Source of the DNA: Staphylococcus schweitzeri
GTDB lineage: Bacteria > Bacillota > Bacilli > Staphylococcales > Staphylococcaceae
Length of the DNA stretch: 64,000 nucleotides
Direction: 5' to 3'
Assembly (NCBI RefSeq): GCF_002902405.1
Contig: NZ_PPQS01000042.1
Span: 50,684-114,683, forward strand
Shown here: in pieces, positions 9,202-17,719 of the stretch
How the letters are laid out: the number at the start of each line of letters is the position of its first letter
Position numbering within the stretch: position 1 is the first letter of the stretch
Made by a program: the position numbers and the translations under genes
Notes under the pieces: generated by a model
What the model saw: only the letters and a program-made list of their open reading frames with translations
What the model was told of the DNA's origin: nothing
The model's database searches: none

Positions 9202-10413
9202 TTAAGCTGTATGTTGCTTTTTAATCATTTTAAAGTAAATAATTTGTAGACTCACTAATAAAACAGCAGTAATAAAGATAATAATCATATATGGTGATGT
9301 ATTGAATTCACCTTTTAAACCAACTAAAGGTGCAATAATTCCACCTAAGATAAATTGGAATAAGCCAAGTAGACTTGATGCGTTACCACTGCCACCTGTA
9401 CGTTCTTCCATTGCCATCGTAAATCCTAAAGGCCCAATTGAAGTTACTGGACATACATTTAAGAAGAAAGCGATTAACAATACCCAAAGTGGTAAATGGA
9501 ACGCAAGAGTCAAGATAATTAAAGCAACACCAGTGACTTGTATAATAGTTAAAATAATCAATAAAATATGACGATGTAACTTTTCAACCAATAATGCTAC
9601 TATTTGACTGACAACAATTAGGCCTACGCCGTTAACAGCAAACATAATACTAAATTGTTGTGGTGTCATATGATACATTTTCTGGGTAATAAATGGAGAT
9701 GCTGATGAATAACTGAAAAGCATCACATATGTTAAACCTTGTAAAAGCATTGGAATTATAAATGCTGGCTTTTTCAAAAGGTTCCCAAAATCTTTAATTA
9801 CACTACTAAAATTAACTTGCTTTAATTCTGCTTTAGGTGTTTTTGGTAACTGTGATGCAACACCAATTAAGATAATTAATGCTACAATTGTTAAAATTGT
9901 AAAAATTGAGCGCCATGATGCGACAGAAAGGGCTAAACCACCTGCTAAAGGTGCAAGTATAGTGATAATACCATTGACTACCATTAATGATGCTAAAAAT
10001 TTTGCAAGAGCATTTCCATTAAATTTATCTCCCGCAGATGCTTTGGCAATTACAATAACACCTCCGCCAGTTAAACCTTGAATCAAGCGCAAAGTTAAAA
10101 ATAAAGGTAATTGTGTAACGAACATAGATAAACCTGATACCAAGATGAAAATAATTAAAATAGACACAGCAATTCGTTTGCGACCAAAGGCATCGGATAA
10201 CGGACCAAAGATAAATTGTCCAAGTGCTAGACCAATCATTGTGAATGATAGAGTTAATTGAATTTCTGAAGTAGTAGAACCAAAATCACTTTGTACTTTA
10301 GGTAAAGATGGTACATACATATCTATAGTTAGAGGGCCAAATGCTGTCATGACACCTAACGTGATTAACAATAAAAATGAAAACTGTTTTGTTTTATTAC
10401 TCGAAGATTGCAT
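9202..10413 (-). CDS. Bcr/CflA-family multidrug efflux transporter (MFS, DHA1)
   Basis: 403 residues with 12 membrane segments. The N-terminus carries TIDMYVPSLPKVQSDF, the Bcr/CflA signature, and the loop after segment 2 has GPLSDAFGRKR, the MFS motif A. Relatives export bicyclomycin, chloramphenicol, sulfonamides or metabolites using the proton gradient. It is a single-gene unit starting at ATG 10413 after GGAGACGG. The physiological substrate is unknown. Confidence 0.88.
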   Translation of the reverse strand: MQSSSNKTKQFSFLLLITLGVMTAFGPLTIDMYVPSLPKVQSDFGSTTSEIQLTLSFTMIGLALGQFIFGPLSDAFGRKRIAVSILIIFILVSGLSMFVTQLPLFLTLRLIQGLTGGGVIVIAKASAGDKFNGNALAKFLASLMVVNGIITILAPLAGGLALSVASWRSIFTILTIVALIILIGVASQLPKTPKAELKQVNFSSVIKDFGNLLKKPAFIIPMLLQGLTYVMLFSYSSASPFITQKMYHMTPQQFSIMFAVNGVGLIVVSQIVALLVEKLHRHILLIILTIIQVTGVALIILTLAFHLPLWVLLIAFFLNVCPVTSIGPLGFTMAMEERTGGSGNASSLLGLFQFILGGIIAPLVGLKGEFNTSPYMIIIFITAVLLVSLQIIYFKMIKKQHTA

Positions 10414-10503
10414 AATCCGTCTCCTTATTTCTTATAATTACGTTAAAGTATAAACGTTTTATGTAGATTTGTATGTAGTTAGAATACAAGTTTATATAAA
10501 AAA

Positions 10504-10560
10504 CCCTATACTCGCAATGTATCATCACAGTTTTGTGTTGGATACATAGAAAGTGTAGGG
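10504..10560 (-). terminator. Terminator of the bitopic coiled-coil protein gene
   Basis: An imperfect hairpin pairs CCCTATACT (10504-10512) with AGTGTAGGG (10552-10560), extended inward by GTATC/GATAC. On the minus strand it is followed by a T run, so it closes the gene that ends at 10606. Confidence 0.7.
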
Positions 10561-10605
10561 CTTTATTGTCTCAATTTATTAAATGATTAAAGTTAGCGTT
10601 GAACA

Positions 10606-11259
10606 TCAATTATTACTATCACCATTAAATAAGCTATCTAATTTTGATTTAATGCTGTCGAATTTTGTATTAATGTCATTTAACATACTTTCGATTTTAC
10701 CTTGATTTTCATTGTTTTTGAGTGCATTGTTTGCTTCTTTTAATTTATTGATTTGCTCTTGATAATATTGTGTCAGTTTAGAATCTGCTTTGTTTTGCTC
10801 TTGTTGCTTTAAACTATCGATTTGGTTTTGTAAATTTTTGATAATACCGTCAGTATTTTGGTTGTTTTTAATGTTGTCTTTAGCATTATCTACATTTTTA
10901 TTGATCTGACCATCTTGACTTTCAACTTGTTTTTTATAGTTTTGAGAGACTTTAGGATCATTGCTTACTTTATCGTTATCATTGCTAAGTAAGGCGCGTG
11001 TGACAAAAATAGCGACAATAATTAAGAGAATTGCAATAATGACATATAACCATTTTTTTGAACGGCGGGACTTTTCGTTTTCTTCTTCGAGCATTTGTTC
11101 TCTTCGATAATCTCTACCGTTGTAATAACGCTCAGGATGTTTTTCGGAATTGTTATTAGAATTTTGTTGTCTATATGATGCATCCTCAGATTGATGTCGA
11201 TGTTTTTGATTTTGGCTATCATATTGATAAGAATCACGATATTTATCAGTTCTTTTCAT
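10606..11259 (-). CDS. Bitopic membrane protein with extracellular coiled coil, function unknown
   Basis: 217 residues from the ATG at 11259, which has GAGGTG six bases upstream; a GTG three codons earlier overlaps that site and is less likely. Residues 1-66 are very hydrophilic and basic (repeated QSED, YRQQNSNNN, RRSKK), then one membrane helix (KKWLYVIIAILLIIVAIFV), then about 125 residues rich in K, N and Q with heptad-like spacing (LQNQIDSLKQQEQ, LTQYYQEQINKLKEANNALK). The topology should be N-terminus inside, coiled coil outside. I do not recognise a named family. It stands alone between glycerate kinase and the drug pump. Confidence 0.75.
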   Translation of the reverse strand: MKRTDKYRDSYQYDSQNQKHRHQSEDASYRQQNSNNNSEKHPERYYNGRDYRREQMLEEENEKSRRSKKWLYVIIAILLIIVAIFVTRALLSNDNDKVSNDPKVSQNYKKQVESQDGQINKNVDNAKDNIKNNQNTDGIIKNLQNQIDSLKQQEQNKADSKLTQYYQEQINKLKEANNALKNNENQGKIESMLNDINTKFDSIKSKLDSLFNGDSNN

Positions 11260-11317
11260 GGTTTTCACCTCATCCAGAATTTAACTGCCTAAGTATATTT
11301 AGTATAATACTTTGACA

Positions 11318-12460
11318 TTATTTTAATTTTAAAATGCGGGCAATGTCAGTTGCAGTATTTAACAAATTTTGTTCACTATTTTGCAAGATGTTTTCTAATG
11401 AGCTAGGCGAAGAAATAATAGAAAAAACACTATCAATACCGTAATCATAAACATTTTGATAATTTTCACCTAGACTGCCACAAATTGCGATGACAGGAAT
11501 ATGATGTTGTTTAGCCGCTAACGCAACGCCTATGGGTGTCTTACCAAAAATAGTTTGATAATCCATTCGACCTTCTCCGGTAATAATGAGATCTGCATCT
11601 TTAATTCTTTGATGAAAATTTGTAATGTCAAAGACGATATCAATACCTTTTGTTAATGTTGTGTTGAAGAAAGCTAATAATGCAGCACCCATGCCACCAG
11701 CTGCACCAGAACCTGGTACTTGATTAACAGATTTTCCTGTGCACATTTTTATCTTATCATGATAATGCGACATTGCGAAATCCAACTTTAGTATCATCTT
11801 CGCATCCGCGCCTTTTTGAGGGCCATAAATATAGGTAGCGCCATGTTCACCTAGTAATGGGTTAGTAACATCACATGCAACTTTAAATGTTACTTCTTTT
11901 AATCTTGTATCAAGGTTTGTTATATCAATTTGTGCAATATGAGCAAGATTAGCACCATGCATATGTAATAATTCCCCATTCACATCAGTAAACTGAACGC
12001 CCAGTGCACTTAGCATTCCAGTACCACCATCATTAGTCGCACTGCCACCAATACCTAAAATAATCGTCTTAGCACCATGATCTAATGCGTCTTTAATTAG
12101 TTCACCAGTACCATATGATGATGTATATAAAGGATTACGTTCCTCTTTTTTTAATAAATCTAAACCCGACGCTGCCGCCATTTCAATAATTGCAATTTGA
12201 TGTTCATCTGCGCGTGCATAACATGCTTCAATAGGTCGCATTAAAGGATCATTAACGATGACTGTATACTTAGTGGCACCAGTTGCATGCATTAAAGCAT
12301 CTGTGGTACCTTCACCACCATCAGCCATCGGAATGATATCATAATGAAGGGTATTTCCATAAACGTTAGTAAATGCCTGTTTTATTATATTGCCAACTTG
12401 CTGTGCAGTCATACTTTCCTTAAATGAGTCAGGAGCGATGACAATTTTTTGTAATTGCAT
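11318..12460 (-). CDS. Glycerate kinase (GarK/GlxK family)
   Basis: 380 residues from ATG 12460; GAGAGG lies 9 bases upstream, whereas the in-frame ATG at 12469 overlaps that site. Family signatures are IAPDSFKES at the N-terminus, MADGGEGTTDAL, GIGGSATNDGG and the C-terminal ITGEGRMDYQT. The enzyme phosphorylates D-glycerate with ATP and feeds the product into glycolysis. No other glyoxylate or glycerate gene is nearby, so its pathway context is not visible here. Confidence 0.9.
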   Translation of the reverse strand: MQLQKIVIAPDSFKESMTAQQVGNIIKQAFTNVYGNTLHYDIIPMADGGEGTTDALMHATGATKYTVIVNDPLMRPIEACYARADEHQIAIIEMAAASGLDLLKKEERNPLYTSSYGTGELIKDALDHGAKTIILGIGGSATNDGGTGMLSALGVQFTDVNGELLHMHGANLAHIAQIDITNLDTRLKEVTFKVACDVTNPLLGEHGATYIYGPQKGADAKMILKLDFAMSHYHDKIKMCTGKSVNQVPGSGAAGGMGAALLAFFNTTLTKGIDIVFDITNFHQRIKDADLIITGEGRMDYQTIFGKTPIGVALAAKQHHIPVIAICGSLGENYQNVYDYGIDSVFSIISSPSSLENILQNSEQNLLNTATDIARILKLK

Positions 12461-12727
12461 AGTAGACATCCTCTCATTACTGTTGTCGCTCTTATTGTAT
12501 ATAAAATCACTCGTGAACTAAAGCAATCTCCATAGCGCTAATGAGCCGCGCGATAAATTAGTTGCATTATAATGGCATATAAGAATGAGGGGAAAGGGAC
12601 TAAATTTGCTGTGAAAGGGTATGAAAATTGAAGTAAGCATATTTGAATAGAAGCGTATTGGCACGCATTTTCGAGTATGTTGGAGAACGTAGTTATACAT
12701 ATATTTTAATGTTGAGGAGTTACACAT

Positions 12728-13114
12728 ATGAAACTGACACAAACGCATGCTGAAATTTTAAAATTTATCATTGTTGGTGGCATTAATACGTTGAATTATT
12801 ATATTGTCTATTTATTGCTGTTAAAATTATTACACATTGAATATATGATTAGTCATATTACCGGATTTATAGTCGCTTTTGTGATTTCGTATTATTTGAA
12901 TTGTTATTTTGTTTACAGGGTAAAACCTACTTGGAGAAAATTCATTAGTTTTCCAATTACACAGATTGTCAACGTAGGCTTACAAACAGTTTTATTATAT
13001 GTTTTTGTATCCTGGCTAAATTTGCCAGCGGAAATTGCACCATTTGCAGGTTTAATTATTACGATACCCATCACATTTGTATTATCTAAATGGATTTTAA
13101 AAGAAAGCAATTAA
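12728..13114 (+). CDS. GtrA-family membrane protein
   Basis: 128 residues with four hydrophobic segments and the GtrA fold signature (FIIVGGINTLNYYIVYLLLLK at the start, basic ISYYLNCYFVYRVKPTWRKF in the middle). GtrA proteins are thought to flip lipid-linked sugars for teichoic acid or polysaccharide glycosylation. There is no glycosyltransferase next door. Start ATG follows GAGGAGTTACACAT. The 258 bp upstream, shared with the divergent glycerate kinase gene, show no clear operator. Confidence 0.85.
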   Translation: MKLTQTHAEILKFIIVGGINTLNYYIVYLLLLKLLHIEYMISHITGFIVAFVISYYLNCYFVYRVKPTWRKFISFPITQIVNVGLQTVLLYVFVSWLNLPAEIAPFAGLIITIPITFVLSKWILKESN

Positions 13115-13143
13115 AGTATACTAAACCACTAAAAATACTTTGC

Positions 13144-13172
13144 TTGAGCTTTAATATTGCGTGAAATATAAT
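13144..13172 (+). promoter_or_regulatory. Candidate promoter of the type I toxin mRNA
   Basis: TTGAGC (13144-13149), 17 bp, TATAAT (13167-13172). An alternative TATAAT at 13183-13188 has no good -35. Downstream, GCGTT/AACGC (13212-13216 and 13222-13226) can form a 5' leader hairpin just before the ribosome binding site, as in other Fst-family toxin mRNAs. Confidence 0.55.
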
Positions 13173-13246
13173 AAATAAATGATATAATATAATAGTCGCC
13201 TAACATCTCGGGCGTTACTTTAACGCAGAGAGGAGGTGTATGACGG

Positions 13247-13354
13247 ATGTTCAATTTATTAATTAACATCATGACTTCAGCTATAAGCGGCTGTCTTGTT
13301 GCGTTTTTTGCACATTGGTTACGAACGCGCAGCAATAAAAAAGGTGACAAATAA
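13247..13354 (+). CDS. Fst-family type I toxin peptide (SprA2/PepA2-like), 35 residues
   Basis: A 35-codon gene from ATG 13247 to TAA, with an exceptionally strong GAGAGGAGGTG ribosome site. The peptide begins MFNLLINIM, continues ISGCLVAFFAHWL as a short membrane helix, and ends with a basic polar tail (RTRSNKKGDK). This is the Fst/PepA architecture: a hydrophobic helix that inserts in the membrane. It closely resembles PepA2 of the S. aureus SprA2/SprA2AS system as I remember it. The antisense promoter and the repeated start-codon segment downstream support a complete type I toxin-antitoxin locus. Confidence 0.85.
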   Translation: MFNLLINIMTSAISGCLVAFFAHWLRTRSNKKGDK

Positions 13355-13367
13355 CCAACACCTAAAT

Positions 13368-13401
13368 AAATCCCCTCACTACGGCAATAGTGAGGGGATT
13401 T
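13368..13401. terminator. Shared terminator of toxin mRNA and antisense RNA
   Basis: AAATCCCCTCACT pairs with its complement across a short loop (13368-13380 with 13389-13401). An outer, slightly imperfect stem extends it from AACACCTAAATA to TATTTAGATGTT. The hairpin lies between the two convergent transcripts, as in Fst loci. Confidence 0.8.
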
Positions 13402-13429
13402 GGTGTATTTAGATGTTCAATTTATTATG
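13368..13429 (-). ncRNA. Antisense antitoxin RNA (SprA2AS-like), predicted
   Basis: On the minus strand, TTGCAT (13459-13464), 17 bp, TATAAT (13436-13441) forms a good promoter, putting the RNA start near 13429. The RNA would begin with the complement of GATGTTCAATTTATTA (13412-13427). That 16-nt segment is identical to the toxin start region at 13246-13261, so the RNA can pair with the toxin start codon and then with the shared terminator. The 3' end is taken as the terminator and is approximate. Confidence 0.7.
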
Positions 13430-13684
13430 TAACTAATTATAGCATTGATGAACAAGGTATGCAATGTATTTTTACAATATTACAATTAATGAATTTAATT
13501 ATATTAGAATTAAGTATTTTGAAAAATGATTTAATAGTTGAGTCATAGGATCATTAGATATAGAGAATAAATAATTATAGGGAGCAAATCAGAATGTCCT
13601 AGGCTTTACAATGTTATAAAGGCAGTAGTTGACTGAATGAAAATACATTTGTAACTAGATTTTCCAATTCTAGTCAAGCTTATA

Positions 13685-13813
13685 GGGGGGGCGGTCCCCA
13701 ACACAGAAGCTGATGGAAAGCCAGCATACAATAATGTGCAAGTTAGGGTGCGGAGAGTCCTAAACATAGAGAATTTCAAATAGAAATTCTACAGACAATG
13801 CAAGTTGGGGAAA
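13685..13813. repeat. Degenerate STAR-like staphylococcal intergenic repeat
   Basis: Contains CGGTCCCCAACACAGAAGCTGA, the GCTG/CCAGC hairpin, AATAATGTGCAAGTT, then AACATAGAGAATTTC and its complement GAAATTCT (13770-13777 with 13783-13790), ending CAATGCAAGTTGGGG. I recognise this as the common S. aureus intergenic element with GGGGCCCCAAC blocks, here with those blocks decayed. It is non-coding. The rest of 13495-13894 holds only small hairpins such as ATGAG/CTCAT. Confidence 0.65.
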
Positions 13814-13894
13814 CAACGATAAAGATATACTTTTTCTTTAGAAATTAGTATTTCTTATACATGAGTGTTGCTCATATATTCCTATTTTTAAGTG

Positions 13895-13951
13895 CACATT
13901 AGCCACAGCTAATGTGTAAGAACCACTACATAATAAATCATTAGTGGTTCT
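13895..13951 (+). terminator. Tandem hairpins ending in a T-rich tail, no assigned gene
   Basis: CACATTAG/CTAATGTG (13895-13902 with 13909-13916) is followed by AGAACCACTA/TAGTGGTTCT (13919-13928 with 13942-13951) and TTATCATTTTT. It looks like the 3' end of a transcript coming from the structured region at 13600-13890, where no open frame is seen. Confidence 0.6.
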
Positions 13952-14014
13952 TTATCATTTTTGTCTCATTTTCATGTGAGTTTTAAAGGGAATGTGTCAC
14001 AAATTTATGTGATA

Positions 14015-14043
14015 TTGATAATCGTTATCAACTGATATATGAT
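14015..14043 (+). promoter_or_regulatory. Promoter with overlapping Fur box for the ABC transporter pair
   Basis: TTGATA (14015-14020), 17 bp, TATGAT (14038-14043). Overlapping the -35 and spacer is TGATAATCGTTATCA (14016-14030), which differs at one position from the TGATAATNATTATCA Fur consensus. This predicts iron repression of the two downstream genes. Confidence 0.75.
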
Positions 14044-14164
14044 GTACTTGTAATAAGTATTAAATTTTAACAAATAACAAATTTATATTTTATGCATCAT
14101 TTAGCGAAATAAATAATATAAATAACTTAATTTAGGTTATTAATTAAAAGGAGTTATGGATACG

Positions 14165-15928
14165 ATGAACAATCAGACACATTGGATAAAGATACTCAGT
14201 GGATTTGCTTCAGATAGTAAATGGAAAATTATGTTGTCAGTTTTGTTGTCTATCATTAGTGTATTTTCTGGATTAGTGCCTTATTGGGCAGTATTTAAAA
14301 TTATTTTAATGATGATTAATGATACATATACGATTAATTTGATTATGGTTTATATATTGATTGCTTTAATTGCTTATATTATACAAGCATGTTGTTTTGG
14401 AGCGTCAACGATGCTATCACATATTATGGCCTATGAGATTTTGTCCGATATTCGTAAAAAGTTAGCTCGAAAATTAATGCGTCTACCTTTAGGAGTAGTG
14501 GAATCTAAGAAAATAGGTGAATTAAAAAATATATTTGTCGATAAGGTTGAAACAATAGAATTACCTTTAGCACATATGATTCCTGAAATTGTTGGAAACT
14601 TACTTTTGTCAGTTGCTATCTTTATATATATTATGTTCATTGATTGGCGTATGGCTTGTGCTTTATTAGTAACGATACCAATTGCAGTGTTTGCTTTTAA
14701 CAAATTAATGTCTGGATTTAATGAGACATATGCAAAGCAAATGCAATCGAATAATTATATGAATAGCGCCATTGTCGAATATATAGAAGGCATTGAGGTG
14801 ATTAAAACATTTAATCAATCTCAAAGCTCGTATAAAAAATATAAAGATGCAGTAGATAATTATAAAATACATACTTTAAATTGGTTTAAAAATACATGGG
14901 GATATATGAATTTAGGTGCAAGTGTATTACCTTCGACGTTTTTAGGCATTCTACCTGTTGGTATGTATTTGATATCTATCAACCAATTAAATTATGCAGA
15001 ATTTTTTATTTGTATAGTATTATCTCTTGGTGTGGTAGCACCGATTAAGAATTTTACTAATTATGTGAATCATTTAAAATCAATTCAATATGCGTTAACT
15101 GAAGTAAATCAAATATTAATCTTAGAAGAGTTAGCATTGTCATCACAATTTATGGAACCTCAAAGTTATGAAATTACGTTTAATAATGTTGGCTTTTCAT
15201 ATACAAATGATAAGGATGAAATGGTGTTTAAGCATTTATCATTTACGGTACCAGAAAATCATTTCACGGCGATTGTTGGAGAATCTGGAAGCGGGAAGTC
15301 AACTATAGCTAAGCTCATATCACGTTACTGGGATGCGACGACTGGAGATATCACGATTGGTAATGTAAACATAAAAAATATAGAACCAAAGCTACTTAAT
15401 AATTTAGTTGGTTATGTAGGACAAGATAACTTCTTATTAAATCTTACTTTTAAAGAAAATATTAAATTAGGTAATCCAGAAGCTAGTGATGATGCGGTTG
15501 AAAAAGCAGCCAAGTTAGCGCAATGTCATGAATTTATCGAAAAGTTACCAGAGGGATACGATACGAATGTAGGTTCAGTTGGAGATAAGTTATCAGGTGG
15601 GGAAAGACAACGTGTCACTATTGCCAGAATGATATTAAAAGATGCGCCTATCATTGTGTTAGACGAAGCTACTGCTTACGTCGATCCAGATAGTGAACAA
15701 AAAATTCAAAAAGCATTAAGTGTGTTGACACAAAATAAAACACTTATAGTTATCGCGCATCGTTTATCTACCATTCAACATGCAGATCAAATTATTGTAT
15801 TAGGCAATCATCAAATTTTGGAAAGAGGATCACATCAATTGTTGCTAAAATTAGAAGCTCATTATAAAAATATGTGGGATATGCACATGCATACCAAAGA
15901 TTGGGGTATTAATACCGAAAATAATTAA
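14165..15928 (+). CDS. ABC half-transporter, exporter fold (TMD-NBD), first of a pair
   Basis: About 587 residues: six membrane segments in the first 310, then a nucleotide-binding domain with Walker A GESGSGKST (about residue 372), signature LSGGERQR and Walker B IIVLDEATAYVDP. I prefer ATG 14165; the in-frame ATG at 14156 lies only 2 bases after AAGGAG. It is followed 24 bp later by a second half-transporter, so the two should form a heterodimer. With a Fur box upstream, a role in siderophore or metal-chelate transport like YbtPQ or IrtAB is attractive but inferred; drug or peptide export is the alternative. Confidence 0.88.
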   Translation: MNNQTHWIKILSGFASDSKWKIMLSVLLSIISVFSGLVPYWAVFKIILMMINDTYTINLIMVYILIALIAYIIQACCFGASTMLSHIMAYEILSDIRKKLARKLMRLPLGVVESKKIGELKNIFVDKVETIELPLAHMIPEIVGNLLLSVAIFIYIMFIDWRMACALLVTIPIAVFAFNKLMSGFNETYAKQMQSNNYMNSAIVEYIEGIEVIKTFNQSQSSYKKYKDAVDNYKIHTLNWFKNTWGYMNLGASVLPSTFLGILPVGMYLISINQLNYAEFFICIVLSLGVVAPIKNFTNYVNHLKSIQYALTEVNQILILEELALSSQFMEPQSYEITFNNVGFSYTNDKDEMVFKHLSFTVPENHFTAIVGESGSGKSTIAKLISRYWDATTGDITIGNVNIKNIEPKLLNNLVGYVGQDNFLLNLTFKENIKLGNPEASDDAVEKAAKLAQCHEFIEKLPEGYDTNVGSVGDKLSGGERQRVTIARMILKDAPIIVLDEATAYVDPDSEQKIQKALSVLTQNKTLIVIAHRLSTIQHADQIIVLGNHQILERGSHQLLLKLEAHYKNMWDMHMHTKDWGINTENN

Positions 15929-15952
15929 GCTGATGGGTAAAGGAGGTTAAAC

Positions 15953-17686
15953 ATGTTTAGGATAACATTTAAGATTTTAAATTGGGCATCACCATATAAA
16001 ATAAGGATGATTTTAGGTTTTATCATGTCATTTTTAAATGCCATATTCATTGCGATGCCTATTTTTTTAGCGGCACAAATATTTAACAATGTAGTATCTC
16101 ATAAACCTATTTATGGGAAAGATATATTAAATATTGTAATTATCATGATTTTGTTAGTTCTTGGTCGATTTATTACAGCATATTATAAAAGTAAAAATCA
16201 GGAGAGTATCGCTTATGAAATGAGTGCAAATGAACGTTTAAATATTGGTGATAAATTGAAAAACGTTCCTTTAGGATATTTTAATACGCATCACTCAAAT
16301 GAGTTAATTACTATTGTTACTACGGATTTAACGTTTCTAGAAACCTTTGCCATGAAAATGGTGGATATTGTTATTAATGGATACATATTAATTTCAGTAC
16401 TTATCTTGTCTTTATTGGTCGTATCATGGCAAGTAGCATTATTAGCATTCATTGGTGTATTATTATCATTTTTAGCTGTTCAATTATTGGAAAACAAGAG
16501 TAGAAAAAATGCACCAACGTATCATTATGCACAAAATCAACTAATTGAAAAAGTGGTCGAAGTTATCCGTGGCATTCAAGTGATTAAATCATTCTCGAAA
16601 GAAAATACAAGTCTTAGAAGCTTTAATAGAGCTGTTAATGAGAGTAAACGTGTTAATACAAAAATTGAAATGCAGTACATTCCATTTAATCTATTACATT
16701 TACTTAGTTTGAAAGTCATTTCGATATTGATTGTATTGGTGGCCTGCTTATTATTTATACATAATAGTATTGATTTACCTACCTTCATTATGATTTCAAT
16801 TTTTTCATTTGTTATTTTTGATAGTATTGAAAACATTAATAGTGCAGCACATGTACTTGAAATAATTGATATGACAATAGATGAGATCAAAAAGATTAAA
16901 AGTGCGCCTGAGTTAGATGAGAAGGGGGAAGATTTAACAGTTGAAAATGATGATATTGCTTTTGAAAATGTGAATTTTTCATATGATGACAAGCAAGTGA
17001 TAAAGGATGTAAGTTTTGACATTGCTTCAAATACTTCAACAGCTATCGTCGGTCCATCTGGAAGTGGTAAGTCTACTTTGTGTCACTTACTTTTACGTTT
17101 TTATGATGTTAATGATGGATTTATACGTATTGGTGGTATTGACATTAAAGATTTGAAATTAACGACACTGATGTCACAAATTAGTGCAGTATTTCAAAAG
17201 GTATATTTATTTAATGATACGATTGAAAATAACATATTATTTGGCAATCCAGATGCGACGAAAGAAGAAGTTATTCGTGCAGCAAAACAGGCATGTTGTC
17301 ATGACTTCATAATGAAGTTGCCTGAAGGATATAAAACAGTATTAAATGAAAAGGGCAATAATTTATCTGGTGGAGAAAGACAGAGAATATCTATCGCCCG
17401 AGCAATTTTGAAAGATGCGCCAATCATTATTTTAGATGAAGCAACTGCAAGTATTGATCCTGAAAATGAACATCTCATTCAGCATGCAATTGATGAATTA
17501 AGTAAAGGTAAAACCGTGATTACAATTGCGCATAAACTAGAAACTATTAAAAATGCAGATCAGATTATCGTACTCAGTGATGGTGAAATAATTCAAAAAG
17601 GAAGCCATGATGAATTAATTCAACAACCAGGAATGTACCAAGACTTTATGACAATAAAAAGGAAGTCAGCAGGCTGGAAATTATAA
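15953..17686 (+). CDS. ABC half-transporter, exporter fold (TMD-NBD), second of a pair
   Basis: 577 residues with the same plan as its neighbour: six membrane segments, then Walker A GPSGSGKST (about residue 367), signature LSGGERQR and Walker B IIILDEATASIDP. Both nucleotide sites of the expected heterodimer look catalytically intact, since each subunit keeps Glu after Walker B. The start ATG follows AAAGGAGGTTAAAC, a strong ribosome site. It is co-transcribed with the first subunit from the Fur-box promoter. No substrate-binding lipoprotein accompanies the pair. Confidence 0.88.
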   Translation: MFRITFKILNWASPYKIRMILGFIMSFLNAIFIAMPIFLAAQIFNNVVSHKPIYGKDILNIVIIMILLVLGRFITAYYKSKNQESIAYEMSANERLNIGDKLKNVPLGYFNTHHSNELITIVTTDLTFLETFAMKMVDIVINGYILISVLILSLLVVSWQVALLAFIGVLLSFLAVQLLENKSRKNAPTYHYAQNQLIEKVVEVIRGIQVIKSFSKENTSLRSFNRAVNESKRVNTKIEMQYIPFNLLHLLSLKVISILIVLVACLLFIHNSIDLPTFIMISIFSFVIFDSIENINSAAHVLEIIDMTIDEIKKIKSAPELDEKGEDLTVENDDIAFENVNFSYDDKQVIKDVSFDIASNTSTAIVGPSGSGKSTLCHLLLRFYDVNDGFIRIGGIDIKDLKLTTLMSQISAVFQKVYLFNDTIENNILFGNPDATKEEVIRAAKQACCHDFIMKLPEGYKTVLNEKGNNLSGGERQRISIARAILKDAPIIILDEATASIDPENEHLIQHAIDELSKGKTVITIAHKLETIKNADQIIVLSDGEIIQKGSHDELIQQPGMYQDFMTIKRKSAGWKL

Positions 17687-17719
17687 ATGATTGTTTAGTA
17701 TGGAATCGTTAATGTGGAA

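Larger units (their letters stand above)
13334..13494. repeat. Direct repeat copy 1 (toxin 3' end plus antisense RNA region)
   Basis: About 160 bp that recur, with an 11-nt indel and scattered substitutions, at 17720-17866. The repeat starts in the last toxin codons (AATAAAAAA..GTGACAAATAACCAAC) and runs through the terminator, the GATGTTCAATTTATTA segment and the antisense promoter to ACAATTAATGAAT. Confidence 0.85.

Noticed and set aside
13129..13350. 73-codon open frame on the minus strand over the toxin locus
   Set aside because: It is the shadow of the 35-codon toxin gene; no ribosome site, and it would cross the toxin promoter.
16576..17022. 148-codon minus strand open frame inside the second ABC gene
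   Set aside because: Antisense shadow rich in Ser, Leu and Ile with no ribosome site; the + strand frame has intact ABC motifs.
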